Shown here one piece after another: positions 10,401 to 17,282 of a stretch of 64,000 nucleotides of DNA. The DNA is from Volutella citrinella (lineage: Eukaryota; Ascomycota; Sordariomycetes; Hypocreales; Nectriaceae). Position 1 is the stretch's first letter; every line of letters starts with the position of its first letter. Location of the stretch: positions 4,030,001 through 4,094,000 of the forward strand of contig JAWZSP010000001.1 of the NCBI GenBank assembly GCA_034401135.1. The letters are read 5' to 3'. A program made the position numbers and the translations under genes. Under the pieces are notes generated by a model. It was given only the letters and a program-made list of their open reading frames with translations, ran no database searches and was not told the DNA's origin.

Positions 10401-11017
10401 TGCTGCTGCGAAGGATCAAGGTCCTCCAGAGGAAAGAGGAGGATGTTAATGAAGCCATCCGAAAAGCAACAGCATTTAGGAGGAAACTGGCTGATCGGAC
10501 CGACAAGACCAATTTGCACTCACTCAGGAAAGAACCGTTGGTGGAAGGAGACCTAGTGCTGAAGTACGATGTGCCAAGATCCCAGGACATGTCGACAGAG
10601 GCCAAAATGCGACCGCGCTGGCAGGGCCCCTTCAGAATACACAGGCACAGCCAGGGATCGCCAAGCTACCAGCTGGAAACACTTGACGGGATCAAACTGG
10701 CCACCACGACCCATGGAGAACATTTGAAGAAGTTTATCCAAGATGAGAGTGGCTGGTGGTTTAATCTCGAGGAAGAACTTGCAAATCTCGAAACAAACCA
10801 GGACAAAGAAAGCGACAGCCTCTCGGAAGAGGAAGGAAGCCTTCTAGAATCCAGTGATGATGAGTCGGATGCAAGCGACTCGTCATTTAGTGACGAGTCT
10901 GGGGTTGTGGATGAGGAAGAAAGGATGCCTCCTCCAAGAAAAGGCCCTGGTTATAGGGTAGAGGTCCAACTGCCGACGATGCCAAAAGCGGCGCGAGACC
11001 AATACTCCAAACTCTAA
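4415..11017 (+). CDS. Ty3/Gypsy gag-pol polyprotein
   Basis: Gag and pol are fused in one uninterrupted 2,200-codon frame, without the stop or frameshift many elements use. In order: a gag-like region; a CCHC zinc knuckle (C501, C504, H509, C514); an aspartic protease with D-T-G at about 886; a reverse transcriptase with YLDD at 1370-1373; an RNase H starting at D1537 with a later TDS and an AADGLSR motif; and an integrase with an HHCC zinc finger (H1765, H1770, C1800, C1803) and a D1830, D1887, E1922 triad (DD35E spacing). A GPF-type module lies near the end (PRWQGPFRI), followed by an acidic serine-rich tail. I see no chromodomain. The first ATG is used here; translation could instead begin at codon 94 (position 4694), since the first 90 residues include a hydrophobic stretch unusual for Gag. 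All catalytic residues are present, so the element may be active. Confidence 0.95.
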   Translation: MRDKASPVAWPGQRHNKSCPEIRPDQANYGMDTLCFEPKVEFPITVSIPIGKLTAITRLVVICVAARVSLTTVLLLLAYALIFEQIPWDGIITMTRKRKHEATKHMPAADLPAEGTSHTTSHTEPIQSPDILSTLGESHGIDQTVQPLSKASCTGKPFTSATPPDYEEAVTTPLFSSKMDHPASSEYRPFPDQYYFDGDGITFFLKRYEDHMRAQGFSESQMKEDVDLRVTGRSLMKQVRRTVEGCSWEEAKSMLIKRFKSYDDELDGAPIHQLMNMANPDIKLGDVQGMRRWMDKHAYLIKAVYPNDWATNTTFAYTLYKGLPDQWKKELCRQLSCTPDTILEKPYKTVSDSINTILQVEGITERSGRSEWNSDSEGGGASRSKVGDPADQPDRARHSLPKDKRVSFQHRNEEASGAESALADLTRQIEELSIQVAVLKDQEGTREKRRVLQQGARIRNIQTNTAAVEEIHDCQTIERIIERNDQDIATMVAGEFKQYRCYYCGDEDHALRDCLKLRKDSKKEHITHYEPSAGAVWLGEYFVPPFLVGIFRHSAGGIRRGMVLWSNRFPGTEAWSLGETLTHFWKPPGGYVETPEEKDLFERFMKKNEGSRLNPRIQLHPDRNDRLAQGTFSSQTRTNFLTVDEDGPGPDVAEKGIRVNNAANKRLRSNDGKAIGSHQHPQDQRDDPQEDASMKRSQSGRQPSDDRNTNPRTTPDDSKDRIRQRLRAEAANRKMNVSLKDIMKLDPQFAEGFHRDIGEVVDEVTNTQYIEPVSSIGAGRDQTRMAAYAVMEEAQPQNFSDAYFEAMKEKCKVNNVKIAPDNQIADLLGQSMTDKSEWREELRTHQVSINLESAVSARLISHCQELPRIRVRLDRADGPAIEGLVDTGAEGNLISESVAKASGLKVGYAKATTTAYNGEKVKMVGECLTKLYLGNVWVEQRMYVVPDGVSVPLLLGMPFIRTCKVSFDHTSRDGNLLIRCQLGEIRVVTAAAGNIRYDQPRFGREDCQQNPKTNACTLDPSGEEKVTLEGDDDRSTLRKIGQDTACEIVKLIKKEIWGCYRTMVQAAMDEQTQMFSDQKRTCAEQPGEDIKANTMYKRKADKIRPLEDVPPDGSTPEGDPQWKEKKLAEAQKNFQGPPKYPGLTPKFSKIEKGTRLTAERLKNLLDQVDGTLTRQEREVLTEVLYNREAALAWDFTESGLLDPLVAPPQTIKVIPHRAFQAGTIPIPKGMANKVIDLLRARLERGVLEESHGSYRNPWFLVQKKDGGLRLINSATKYNAFTIKDAMSPPNTDEFSADFAQCKITSVLDFFSGYDQVPLDEKSRDMTSFMTPLGLLRVCRLPQGATNSVAQFSRIMTRILFDLIPDVCRAYLDDIAVRGPATDYGGEESLPGVRRYVMEHLVNLDKALLNVELSGCTISAAKSQFCQETAILVGYLCGNNGRKPSEEKIIKILEWKACEDITQVRGFLGVTGFFRIWVMGYAWIAIPLTKLLKKDAEWVWGPEQEDAMKVLKERLVTAPILITLDYSEGAGEIILMVDASLRGWGALILQVVDGKRKPARYESGVWTTAEQGYDATKRECKGVLHAFRRLRGYLYGVPFTLETDSQVLVHQLNGRADDVPGALINRWLSYIMLFDFTAKHVPGKKNGAADGLSRKEPGPSDQMDQDVEGDMDQFIDLHLNTITLDDDSKELDQSYGAECQVMGRYLQTLERPAGISPEAYRKIRRNAPKFMVKKRYLWKRPGGLYADPVLVVDDGGTQREILRCCHTENGHKGREATFNSAAGRYYWKSMRSDAYSLVTACATCQEHDPRRPREKAGFSTPGRPMEKIHFDAQYMPPRKGKKFLYEGRCDLMGWIEAEAVSKVTVKTFKAFVKRVIFRYGMPQEAVVDNGKETKKDFKRVLEDYGIRVIWTSAYNPKANGIVEGGHSILTNALKKLGGCWVDQLEEVLLADRSAIRASHGRSAFYLLHGWEPRLPIEVKIPTWRTVNWDEVRSSEDLLLRRIKVLQRKEEDVNEAIRKATAFRRKLADRTDKTNLHSLRKEPLVEGDLVLKYDVPRSQDMSTEAKMRPRWQGPFRIHRHSQGSPSYQLETLDGIKLATTTHGEHLKKFIQDESGWWFNLEEELANLETNQDKESDSLSEEEGSLLESSDDESDASDSSFSDESGVVDEEERMPPPRKGPGYRVEVQLPTMPKAARDQYSKL

Positions 11018-11645
11018 GCGGAGATGGGGAGGATTCTGCCCGATCAGACAGGAACAGGCCAGCTCACGCGTGCGGGAGCTGTGGTGGCTGACCGGGGAGG
11101 ATGGGTGTGATGGCAAGACGCGACCAAAACACACACCAAAAGACTTGGGTGACCTACCCAGAAAAATTTTGACACACGACGACAACTGGCCACAACCGCT
11201 GGGACGAGACGAGACAAGCCAGATCGACCAGAGGACACTGTCGGCGACACGTTAAGACAAGCGGCTCGACAGCGCCGGACGCGCCCCAAGACTGTCCAAG
11301 ACACGAGCCGACCCCAGCCAGGACGCTGTGAGACACGCTCAGGCGCGGAACTCGACAGTCCAAGACGATCAGTTAGACAAGATGTGACGCACAGCGAAGA
11401 CACATATTGGAACGATCAGAACGGGCACAAAGGAAACGACGCCTGGAGACCACAGAGTGCCGGGAAGAAAATTTTCCATTCTTAGAGCGAAGACGCTCAC
11501 TACTTAAGCAACCTGAAGACCCAGAATGAAGACAGACGCAAAGAACAAAAGCGGATGGGCCCGATCGGACACAGCAAACCAGCTCCAACCCAAAGAAAAT
11601 CCCATGTCCAGCAACCCAAAAGCAACAGTCCCACTGCTAGAGCCC
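11018..11645. other. non-coding stretch between gag-pol and the antisense cargo gene
   Basis: No coding frame is convincing. GGAGATGGGGAGGA just after the gag-pol stop is polypurine-like and may mark an old 3' end of the element before it took up extra genes. Short motifs such as CCCGATCAGACAG recur elsewhere in the element. Confidence 0.5.
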
Positions 11646-12676
11646 TTACAGATGGCGGAACCCAGTCATATAATCATCCCAAGAACGCTCCCTAGCGGTT
11701 TCAAGCCGCGCTTGCATATCCTCCTCAGGGATCGGCTCAAGTGCGGGAAGATTACAAGTGATCTCAGGGCAACTCGAAGGGTTCATGGGATCGACCTCAT
11801 AGTAGCGGTTATGACCATCCTCACGAATTGTGTCCCGACCACGCAGAGGATAAAGCAGAGGGCCTTCGTCTCGGCGAGTGGGGAGGTAGCCAGGCATAAA
11901 GGACCAGCTGCAATCAGGGCACTCGCGCCAGACGCAATTAGCGCAAGAACCCCCGTGGAAGTCGGCAATCGACATGCAAGCGTGAAATGGCCAGAGTATG
12001 TGGTCGCCGAAGGATGTGACAGTCGTCATGAAAGTCGAGGCACAGTGGCGACAAGTCAGCGGGTTGATCTGACCGAAACACGCGATGAAGAGCGCCTTGA
12101 CGTGATTTGGGCGGGCATTCAGTTGAGCGAAGAAGTACCCCTTCGGATGGGCGTACTCGGCGGGGATGTAGACGGGATTCGGGAGAGTCTTCGCGGTGTA
12201 TCGAACGGCATGACGGAGGTCGGACGAGTCGCCAATAGAGGTCTGCCAGAACCCAGAGGCGCTTTCGAGAACCTCCTCGTCGTCAGCTCCTCGGAAAGCG
12301 AGACGACAAAACATCGGTTGACCAGCGCGATCGAGGCCAAGGCGGGAGCAGATCCACACGTCGAAGAAACTGAAAGTCTGCCAAAGGAAAAATGGTTAGC
12401 CACAACAAGGTCAGGATGATCAGACAAGGGCATTACATTGCTGGCGCTGTTGAAGCCGGTATCCTTGGCGGTCATGAACTCTGTTCGATTGCCTCGAGTG
12501 TTAAGGCGATGAGTCGGTCGGAAATCTTTAGCGTGCAGCCCTGGCTTCACAGCTTTGATGATGTTCGGCAAATCTTTGCGCTCTTTGGTACGCAATTCTT
12601 CAAGGGCATAAGGATCAACAACAATACGCGGGCGAGGGGGAGCCTCGGGCGCCTCTGAGCTGCGGTTCGAAGACAT
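11646..12676 (-). CDS. antisense cargo gene: cysteine-rich DUF3716-like protein
   Basis: The gene lies inside the retrotransposon on the opposite strand. Exon 1 is 12437-12676 (80 codons, ATG at 12676) and exon 2 is 11646-12377. The 59-nt intron between them (12378-12436) has donor GTAATG, branch-like GGCTAAC and acceptor GGCAG, and the frame is kept. The predicted protein is about 323 aa. Its second half has cysteines at about 189, 192, 214, 225, 228, 233 and 236 in the order CRHC...PFHAC...GGSCANC...CPDCS, which resembles the fungal domain DUF3716 (CxxC...GPFxxC...gaCaNC...CS). The function is unknown; zinc binding is an inference. Because it is antisense, the intron is not removed from genomic RNA during retrotransposition and can be inherited. 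It diverges from the protease gene at 13009. Confidence 0.75.
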
Positions 12677-13008
12677 CGTGACAAAGCCGTCGCGACAACA
12701 AAGATGAAGTTGATGATGAAGGGAAAAAGAGAAGAGAAGAGCAGAGAAAGGGCAGAGAGGGTAAAGGCATGAATGACAAAGAGCCGGATCTGGCAGGTGC
12801 GCGGCTAGTGGCAGTGAATCACGGCAATAAGTCTGCTCAAAGGACGGCTCTCTTCCCGGCGCGAAGAAGCAAACCACCTCTCCAGCAACAAACATTTCAA
12901 CTCCTCAACGCACACAGACTGCCTCTCTTTCTCCCTCATTTTCATCATCATTCTGCCTGATCAGACCCATCATCGAGCCCTTGAACCCGCTACACCAAGC
13001 CTGACGAA
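12677..13008. promoter_or_regulatory. divergent intergenic region between the two cargo genes
   Basis: About 330 bp separates the start codons of the antisense DUF3716-like gene and the Ulp1-like gene. Pyrimidine-rich runs precede the plus-strand ATG (CTGCCTCTCTTTCTCCCTC near 12919) and the minus-strand ATG, as in many fungal promoters. It probably drives both genes independently of the LTR. No TATA box is obvious. Confidence 0.6.
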
Positions 13009-15510
13009 ATGTCGCGAACCCGAGGCATGAAAGTCAACCCAGCGTGGGAGAACTCCCAAGGGTGCTACAGCGCAAGCACCGATCCCCTGCTCCTCTTCGG
13101 TTCGGTTCAAGGAGAAGATCCGGCAGGAAGAACCTCTGTCGAGGAACGGTTTGGCAACCTCACTGACCTCTACCGCCGACAACCTGCCTTCTTCAAACCT
13201 CGCGAGACTTGGGACCCTGTTGACAATACCCTCGAGATCGCAGACCCAAAACTAGCCATCCCCCTCTTCGACAAAGTGCCTATGCGAGACCACTTTAAGG
13301 AGATCAAACACGCCGACAACGTTTGGGCAGAGCACTGCCGTAGCCTCTGGAGCGCGATCGGCAAAATGAATGACAAAGGCTGGGCATCGGACACTGAGCT
13401 GATGGCCTTCGTTCGCATGGTTTCGTACGGCATGGAAGACCTAGTGGCCTTCGGCGATGGTGTGCTTGGAATCGAGGGGAACGTGCCTTTCCCAAACCCC
13501 AAGATCGGTGAAACTGGTTCCAACTTGCTTCTCCCCCACGGTACCAATCGAGCCTTGCAGACCCCCTTCACTGGCCTAGGTGCCCCCGACCGCGTCCGCC
13601 ACCTCATGGGAGACAAGCCTTTCTTCATTGGTCTAGTCAACTTCGCCAGTTCCCATTGGGGTTCATTCCTGTACGATCGGGTAGTCGGTCACGTTTACTT
13701 CTTCGACACCATGAGAAAGCAGATCCGCCCTCATGCCGCCCAATTCGCCTACGTCTGGCGCGAGACCCTTGCCTCTCTCGGAATGCCCTTCGACTTCAAG
13801 CTGATTGTCCCACCTCTATCCGATCAGCCCAACGGCTTTGAGTGTGGATTCCTTAGTGTCTTTTGCCTCTTCCAGACACTACGCGGCCTGCGAGGCTATG
13901 GCCCGGAGGATTTCGACAAACACACAAAGAAGGCTATCTTGACGATTGATCGCACCCGCCCGAAGCACGAGCCTGCATTCCGATTCCGACTTCGAGACTG
14001 GGTCCTGGCTACTGTCGATCACGCTGCCGGCGACCGCGACGAGAGCCTCGACATCGTTTACGCCCTGCTCACCTCTGCGGCCCTTATGGATCTTGGCTTT
14101 ACACTCCCGAAGATCACCAAGGAGCAGATTCCTTACTCGATCCCTTACATGCGCCATGTCACCAAGTTCATCGACGTTTCTGAGATCCATGGAGACGAAC
14201 GCTTCTTTACCAGCTTTGGCGGCCACCTCTGCTTCAAGGTTGACAAGCTTCGCTATGCCTTCTCTCCGACGTCGCTCCACCTGATCAGACCGAATCCAAG
14301 CAGTGCCAATCTCCTGCGGTCTTCCGCTCCGCCGGCTGACCAGCAAGCTCGAGTCCGCACCAAGATTTCTGATGAGGTACTCGCCATGTGGAAGAGCCGA
14401 GGCGTTGCTTGGAAGGGCCCTGTGCCGCAAAGGCCCCGATCGGAGTTCAACACTGACGGACAGGGCTCTATTGATCTGATCGGAACGCCTCCCGCGAAGT
14501 CCCCAGCTCCTCTTGGCGACAGCCAGCCGCCAATCGCGACTCTTCAACCCTCAGTCGAGAATGTGCCCGACAGCCCTACACCCGGGTACCGAGCCAGCGC
14601 TCATTACTTTCCGGCCAACCCTTTCCATCGACGAACCCCGTCGCGATCAGACTCGGCTGGTCGAGAGCCCGCTGCTGGCATGCCCCCGGCCCCGCCTGTG
14701 TCTACGTTTGGCACCAGAACGCGCCAAGCTACACCACGCTCAGGTGTTGGGGAGGATCGCGATCGGTCTGAAGGAAGGTCGCGTAGCTCAACACCCTCAC
14801 GAGCCGGGTCGGATCTGTGGGATCAGCCTCCGCCGCCTGGTGTTATGAAGCACAGCACCTTCCACAGCTTCTTCAGGCAGCCGCAACCGCCAGCCCCGAA
14901 GAGACTGACGGCAACACCAGAGCCATCGCAACCCGGATCACGAGCGTCGAGCCCAGGCTTCCGAGTCAAACGGGAACCTCGTGTCGAGGTGGACGAAGAT
15001 GGGCAGCGAATTGACCCCGAGACTGGCCAAGTGCCTCTGAAGAAGCTCGTCGCCTCCACACCCGAGATCGCCGGAGCACTCAAGTTGCCGTGCACCATAG
15101 AGGACGCCCTGGCAACCAAGGAGGCTCTGAAGGATCAGCCCCTTGGACAGGCCGCTGAGGAGATGGTGCGCGCTGTGAACGGAGTGGTACCGCTGTGCCC
15201 AGTCGAGGATCGAATCATCTACGGGTTCCCAGTTCCTGGCACTACGACATACACATGGGCGCCGTTTGTCCCGCCTAATCTGATTCACCCTGGTCAGTGG
15301 GACTTCATCTTCCACGAAGCGACGCGACCGTGGGCGACCCAAGAGGCAAAGCCCAAGCCCAGCCGGGCGGAGCGGTATCGCAGCCGCAACCTGATCAAGG
15401 CGAATCCGGTGTTGCGGGAAGTTGTGGCGGAACAGGGATCGGGCGAGGACGAGGACATGGAGGACGCTGGAGACGAGGATGTGGAAATGGAGGATGTTGG
15501 TGGACAGTAG
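13009..15510 (+). CDS. retrotransposon cargo gene: Ulp1-like (C48) cysteine protease
   Basis: This is an intronless frame of 833 aa. Residues about 195-295 carry the Ulp1/SENP signature: H216 in SSHWGSFLYD, D233 in YFFDT, Q273 in DQPNG and C279 in FECGFLSVF, the usual His-Asp-Gln-Cys order and spacing. Family members cut SUMO or related ubiquitin-like proteins, so a role in removing SUMO from host or element proteins is plausible but inferred. After residue 420 the protein is long, low-complexity and rich in Pro, Ser and Arg, with an acidic end. Ulp1-like domains are well known as cargo of some DNA transposons; finding one as a separate gene between pol and the 3' LTR of a Ty3/Gypsy element is uncommon. 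The ATG at 13009 is the first in frame; the stop is 79 bp before the LTR. Confidence 0.85.
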   Translation: MSRTRGMKVNPAWENSQGCYSASTDPLLLFGSVQGEDPAGRTSVEERFGNLTDLYRRQPAFFKPRETWDPVDNTLEIADPKLAIPLFDKVPMRDHFKEIKHADNVWAEHCRSLWSAIGKMNDKGWASDTELMAFVRMVSYGMEDLVAFGDGVLGIEGNVPFPNPKIGETGSNLLLPHGTNRALQTPFTGLGAPDRVRHLMGDKPFFIGLVNFASSHWGSFLYDRVVGHVYFFDTMRKQIRPHAAQFAYVWRETLASLGMPFDFKLIVPPLSDQPNGFECGFLSVFCLFQTLRGLRGYGPEDFDKHTKKAILTIDRTRPKHEPAFRFRLRDWVLATVDHAAGDRDESLDIVYALLTSAALMDLGFTLPKITKEQIPYSIPYMRHVTKFIDVSEIHGDERFFTSFGGHLCFKVDKLRYAFSPTSLHLIRPNPSSANLLRSSAPPADQQARVRTKISDEVLAMWKSRGVAWKGPVPQRPRSEFNTDGQGSIDLIGTPPAKSPAPLGDSQPPIATLQPSVENVPDSPTPGYRASAHYFPANPFHRRTPSRSDSAGREPAAGMPPAPPVSTFGTRTRQATPRSGVGEDRDRSEGRSRSSTPSRAGSDLWDQPPPPGVMKHSTFHSFFRQPQPPAPKRLTATPEPSQPGSRASSPGFRVKREPRVEVDEDGQRIDPETGQVPLKKLVASTPEIAGALKLPCTIEDALATKEALKDQPLGQAAEEMVRAVNGVVPLCPVEDRIIYGFPVPGTTTYTWAPFVPPNLIHPGQWDFIFHEATRPWATQEAKPKPSRAERYRSRNLIKANPVLREVVAEQGSGEDEDMEDAGDEDVEMEDVGGQ

Positions 15511-15579
15511 TTAGTCTTGGCTCGGATATCTTTGCTTGGGGCATGGTCTGCCTGATCATGAGGACATGATGCAGACCAT

Positions 15580-15589
15580 GGGGGAGGAG
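15580..15589 (+). other. polypurine tract of the retrotransposon
   Basis: GGGGGAGGAG abuts the first base of the right LTR, where plus-strand DNA synthesis is primed in LTR retroelements. This confirms the LTR start. Confidence 0.85.
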
Positions 15590-15925
15590 TGTGTGGCAGC
15601 TGGATCACATTGGCATTTTGGTGGTTGGGCTGGATTGGTCAATTGGGCGTTTGGGTCAGTAGCTTAAAAGGGGCAGGTTCGCTCAGTACTTGAGATCAAC
15701 AAGAATTTTCCCCCTCTTTCAATCTTTTTCTGTTCAGGGACTCCTTCATTTCTGTCTGATCAGATCGCTGGTCAATTCAGATTTTGTTTATCTTGCGAGG
15801 TTCTCTTGCTGGAGGTCACGCAAAATTTCGCTTTTCGCCCAAGTTCAGTTACCCTACGGCAGGTTTCTGCAGGGGACACTGACAATTATTGGTGTTTGTT
15901 TGGGCCTGTCATTCTCACCAACAAA
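15590..15925 (+). repeat. right LTR
   Basis: This is a direct copy of the left LTR with no difference seen. It is directly preceded by a polypurine tract and followed by GTAG, the second copy of the target duplication. Confidence 0.95.
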
Positions 15926-16510
15926 GTAGCTGTCTTATATAATAAGTATATAAATTCTATTAATTAAGGCGATTAATTATAAAGCTATTATAGCTATAAT
16001 CATTATATTTAACAAGGCCCTTAGTAGGTATTAGCCTAGACCTTCCTTCTTAATATAGTACTTATTAATATATACCTCTTATAGTAGAAAAAGGAGTTAC
16101 TTTAGAAGATATATATTTTATAAGAGAGCTAGCGCGAGGCTATAGTAACTGGCTTGATCTCTAAGTTTAATAAGACTGTAGCTTTATGCAAGCGCTTTTA
16201 TATAGGCGATAAATTTATACCTATAGCCTAGTATAAATCTATCTACTGAGGGAAGCGCAGCTGGTGTGTTGCTTATTAGGGCAGGCATTTAGGCAAGGCT
16301 TGCACCCGCAGCTTATAGAGGCAGCCTAAGGGGCCGTTGGGGGAGGTTAGCTGTAACTGGCCTGCGCGGGCTAAAACGGGCATTATGACCTCGTACGGTT
16401 GCGAGTAATGCAATGTAGCTATTTATAATAAGGGAGATTGCTAGTATAAGTGGTATAGTAAGGATTAGTATAGCCCTACTAGGTATACTAAATCGCTTGT
16501 TTTTTTATTA
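15926..16510 (+). pseudogene. piggyBac transposase relic, C-terminal part
   Basis: This is the continuation after the retroelement. If one copy of the duplicated GTAG is dropped, the frame runs on from the left part into YNKYINSIN*GD*L, the family's 'YN..M..VD..DQL' block. It is followed by LA*TFLLNIVLINIYLL, ESQREAIVTGLISKFNKT, and a cysteine-rich tail ending near CNVAIYNKGDC, the zinc-binding tail of fungal piggyBac transposases. Stops replace Trp and Gln codons as in the left part. This proves that the LTR element landed inside an older gene. Confidence 0.85.
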
Positions 16511-16663
16511 GTTCATCACCCCTGTTAGTATGCAAAATGTGCCTTACGGCACTCGAAGAGATACTATTTTAGCAAGCAGGCGAGGGGTTTGCTGCATAGA
16601 TATGTAGGCATATAAATGCAATAGAGCCCAAGGTATCCATTTTAGAAATCCCCCTCCCTTGAC

Positions 16664-16861
16664 ATGTCTACCGATTCAATTTCTATCATGACAAATCTTG
16701 CCGAGTTTGACTTCGCAGCAGAAATGCCAGGCGCAGGCATAGGGTTTATATCTACGCCCGGCGAACTTTTCAATTCGGAGCTTGATATAGAGCCGATTGA
16801 TCTATCCATCCATGAACAGGATGCGGTATTTTCAACACAAGATGCTCCGGCTCGATCTTAA
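16664..16861 (+). CDS. possible small protein, 65 aa
   Basis: This short acidic frame (MSTDSISIMTNLAEFDF...) has a TATA-like CATATAAATGC about 50 bp upstream. It has no family motif I know and could be a fragment of a larger gene cut by the transposon, or chance. It sits about 100 bp outside the piggyBac end. Confidence 0.25.
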   Translation: MSTDSISIMTNLAEFDFAAEMPGAGIGFISTPGELFNSELDIEPIDLSIHEQDAVFSTQDAPARS

Positions 16862-17067
16862 GCGCGGCGATCTGATGACAGCGCCCGACCGACCTAGGCC
16901 AGGAAGTGGGCGGGAGACGTCTCCGTCTCCTAGCAAGACCAGTTTTAGCAAGAGAGTCAGACATCTCCCAGGAAGGCCAGTTTGGCAGGAGACGAAAACG
17001 TCCCCCAAGAGGCCAGGGTGAGCTGGAGACGAAAATGCGCTACATAAGCCAACAGCCCACCGTTTCG

Positions 17068-17282
17068 TTGGCATAACGGTGGCAGACATCAAACATCTGT
17101 AGTACCATTTTGAACTGGGCGTCGGGATCATAAACGGTGCATAAATTTTTGCAGATTGCCTAATTAGGCGGAGAACAGGTGCGTGCACGGGACCGTGGAG
17201 CGAGGTGGGCTGAAGCGAGGCTGAATAAAGCGGCATGCGCGCTAGTACGGGAAGGTGGTGCGCGGGAGAATTTACAACCTAA
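17068..17282 (+). repeat. dispersed repeat, copy A
   Basis: It resembles 36873-37116 in the same orientation. Shared blocks in order are CGTTTCGTTGG/CGCTTCGTTGG, ACGGTGCAT/ACGGCGCAT followed by GCAGATTGCC, an exact AATAAAGCGGCATGCGCG, and GGAAGG.GGTGCG. The spacing is also conserved. It has no coding frame and is probably a solo fragment of a non-autonomous element or old LTR. Confidence 0.65.

Larger units (their letters stand above)
3786..15925 (+). mobile_element. intact Ty3/Gypsy LTR retrotransposon carrying two extra genes
   Basis: This 12.1-kb element is bounded by two 336-bp direct LTRs that I read as identical, and flanked by GTAG at 3782-3785 and 15926-15929 (target site duplication). 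The internal order is leader, gag-pol with protease, RT, RNase H, then integrase (Ty3/Gypsy order), a 0.6-kb non-coding stretch, an antisense cysteine-rich gene, a divergent intergenic region, a Ulp1-like protease gene, the polypurine tract and the right LTR. All long frames are open and there is no RIP-like decay, in sharp contrast to the surrounding piggyBac relic. Together with the identical LTRs this argues for a recent insertion. Two cargo genes in one Ty3/Gypsy element is unusual. Confidence 0.95.
2334..16561 (+). mobile_element. degenerate piggyBac-type DNA transposon, split by an LTR retrotransposon
   Basis: The outer ends are inverted repeats. TCTCTTCGAGTGCCGTAAGG and the next bases at 2334-2358 are matched exactly in inverse orientation at 16537-16561; beyond that the arms differ mostly by C/T and G/A changes. 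The arm contains a perfect hairpin (GTGCC-GTAA-GGCAC). Without the inserted retroelement the transposon is about 2.1 kb, right for one transposase gene. The interior is AT-rich with abundant TA and CTA/TAG, as expected after RIP. The only flanking repeat is TA (2332-2333 and 16562-16563). The family normally uses TTAA, which I do not see, so the exact ends are provisional. Confidence 0.8.

Noticed and set aside
11526..12419. 297-codon plus-strand frame within the retrotransposon
   Set aside because: It is the mirror of the antisense cysteine-rich gene, which has a coherent domain and a clean intron; the plus-strand protein has no recognisable motif.
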